Shown here one piece after another: positions 63,135 through 64,000 of a DNA stretch of 64,000 nt (the stretch's first letter is position 1; the number at the start of each line of letters is the position of its first letter). Position numbers and translations under genes: made by a program. Source of the DNA: an uncultured Rhodopila sp. (GTDB taxonomy: Bacteria > Pseudomonadota > Alphaproteobacteria > Acetobacterales > Acetobacteraceae); assembly GCA_903932145.1 (NCBI GenBank), contig CAIZFE010000037.1, positions 1 through 64,000 of the forward strand. Reading direction: 5' to 3'. Under the pieces are notes generated by a model that saw only the letters and a program-made list of their open reading frames with translations, was not told the DNA's origin and searched no databases.

Positions 63135-63998
63135 CTATTGGGCTGGTGCGGAGAGGTTCTGTTGCTGGATCGGTCCGCGCTCACCCGGCGGCGGCCCATT
63201 CACATAACCGCTGGACTGCGACGGAGGCTGTGCCGGCTGGAAGGCGCCTTGTTGCACACGCGGCGGCTGCATCCCCCGGGGCTGATACTGCGGGTAGGGC
63301 GGCGCATAACCTGGCTGCGCTTGGGCCGGCGGCGGCGGTGCGGCCACCCTGCGGGAGCCATACCGGCTCAGCACATCGCGCAGCGGGTCGGCGCCCAGGT
63401 TGCTGCCTTCCATCGCCATCACCAGTTGCCGCGCGGCGTAGGGGTGGCCGTAATAGGATTGGTTCCACTCGGTTTGGGTGGACATCACGCTGCCTTCAAG
63501 CGCGATACCGCCAAACAGTCCGCGGGAGGCCGCGAATGCGACAATGTCGGCACCCACCGCGGCCGTTGTGGACCCCTGAACGCTGGCACCGAGCGTGGCG
63601 ACGGCGATCGAGGCGTTGGCTCCGAGCTTGATCTGGCTGTCCAAAACCGCGTTCAGGCCCTTTTGCGTCATGATCAACATGAACAACTGGCTGTCCTGGA
63701 TGCCAAACTGGAAGCCGAAACTGCCGCTGCCGATCGTATAGAACGCCGGGTAGGACCATGTGCCGTTGCCGGCGCGCGCCAGCATGACGCAGTTGCCGCC
63801 CTCACCGCCGATAAAGAACCCGGCCTTGAAGATCCGCGGGCATACCATCACCGCCTTGGCATTCCGCAGCAGGTCCTTCGGATCCTCCGAGACCGTCTGG
63901 GTCATCATATCCTGCACCGTAAGGGTGGCGCGATCGACCAGGGTCTGCTGCTCCCCCTGGGTGTTAGCCGAACATGCTGTTTGCAGCAGCGCCAGCAA
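63135..63998 (-). CDS. SYLF-domain (Ysc84-like) lipoprotein, probably incomplete at the window edge
   Basis: 287 visible residues. Near the N-terminus LLQTAC is a lipobox, but only eight residues precede the Cys, so the true start probably lies beyond position 64000. The SYLF lipid-binding domain follows: DLLRNAKAVMVCPRIFKAGFFIGGEGG, SYPAFYTIGSGSFGFQFGIQ and AFAASRGLFGGIALEGS. A Pro/Gln-rich 60-residue C-terminal tail (PPRVQQGAFQPAQPP) is disordered. SYLF domains bind phosphoinositides in eukaryotes; bacterial members are envelope proteins of unknown role. Confidence 0.88.
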   Translation of the reverse strand: MLALLQTACSANTQGEQQTLVDRATLTVQDMMTQTVSEDPKDLLRNAKAVMVCPRIFKAGFFIGGEGGNCVMLARAGNGTWSYPAFYTIGSGSFGFQFGIQDSQLFMLIMTQKGLNAVLDSQIKLGANASIAVATLGASVQGSTTAAVGADIVAFAASRGLFGGIALEGSVMSTQTEWNQSYYGHPYAARQLVMAMEGSNLGADPLRDVLSRYGSRRVAAPPPPAQAQPGYAPPYPQYQPRGMQPPRVQQGAFQPAQPPSQSSGYVNGPPPGERGPIQQQNLSAPAQ

Positions 63999-64000
63999 TG

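Overview
This is a GC-rich alphaproteobacterial chromosome segment, most likely from an Acetobacteraceae (Rhodospirillales) bacterium. That placement is an inference from gene content: a CarD regulator, a Suv3-like helicase next to an S4 protein and a 7Fe ferredoxin, a hybrid CheA with a receiver domain, a class I PHA synthase, HemJ, a Bradyrhizobium-type D-tartrate dehydratase, and dispersed alphaproteobacterial palindromic repeats. I found no rRNA or tRNA gene, complete insertion sequence, prophage or CRISPR array.

Layout. 0.1-6.4 kb: a truncated DUF535 gene, a frameshifted orphan antitoxin, then helicase - S4 protein - fdxA and carD, and two small unknown genes. 6.7-12.1 kb: a leftward chemotaxis operon cheA-cheW-cheY-cheB-cheR with no receptor gene. 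12.4-14.0 kb: moaA, then a mazEF-type toxin-antitoxin (TA) pair. 14.1-21.9 kb: a catabolic block (FAD monooxygenase, SDR, propionyl-CoA synthetase, cupin-like protein, MmgE/PrpD protein, acyl-CoA-dehydrogenase-like flavoprotein). 21.9-29.9 kb: a TPR protein, a MITE-like element, an FMN 2-hydroxyacid dehydrogenase, a signal-less binding protein, and a divergent MFS/TetR pair with twin operators. 30-35.6 kb: phaC, an OmpA-like lipoprotein, an aminotransferase and homoserine dehydrogenase. 35.7-40.8 kb: phd-vapC, an acyl-CoA dehydrogenase / CoA-transferase / SMP-30 operon, and higBA. 40.9-44.2 kb: RNA m5U methyltransferase, Nudix hydrolase, AlaX and a CBS protein. 44.2-51.7 kb: tarD-hemJ, an SDR, an LVIVD protein, a 3-hydroxyisobutyrate-dehydrogenase-like enzyme and two tandem F420-type LLM oxidoreductases. 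51.8-64 kb: holB, a HEPN-MNT pair, two transglutaminases around a signal-less binding protein, an enolase-superfamily enzyme, a P450-ferredoxin pair, an exported binding protein, an orphan CcdA, a DHDPS-family aldolase, a YcgN-family protein and a SYLF lipoprotein.

Themes. Small-molecule catabolism dominates (acyl-CoA, hydroxy acids, tartrate, monooxygenases), mixed with housekeeping genes. There are four two-gene TA or TA-like pairs and two lone antitoxins. Several intergenic gaps hold long inverted repeats: a 213-bp MITE-like element (23559-23771), a 36-nt inverted pair (25321/25467), and a REP-like family whose most complex copy is nested (49549-49840). The best leads for something undescribed are the nested palindrome, the transglutaminase / binding protein / transglutaminase block, and an S4 gene that seems to lack an ATG, GTG or TTG start.
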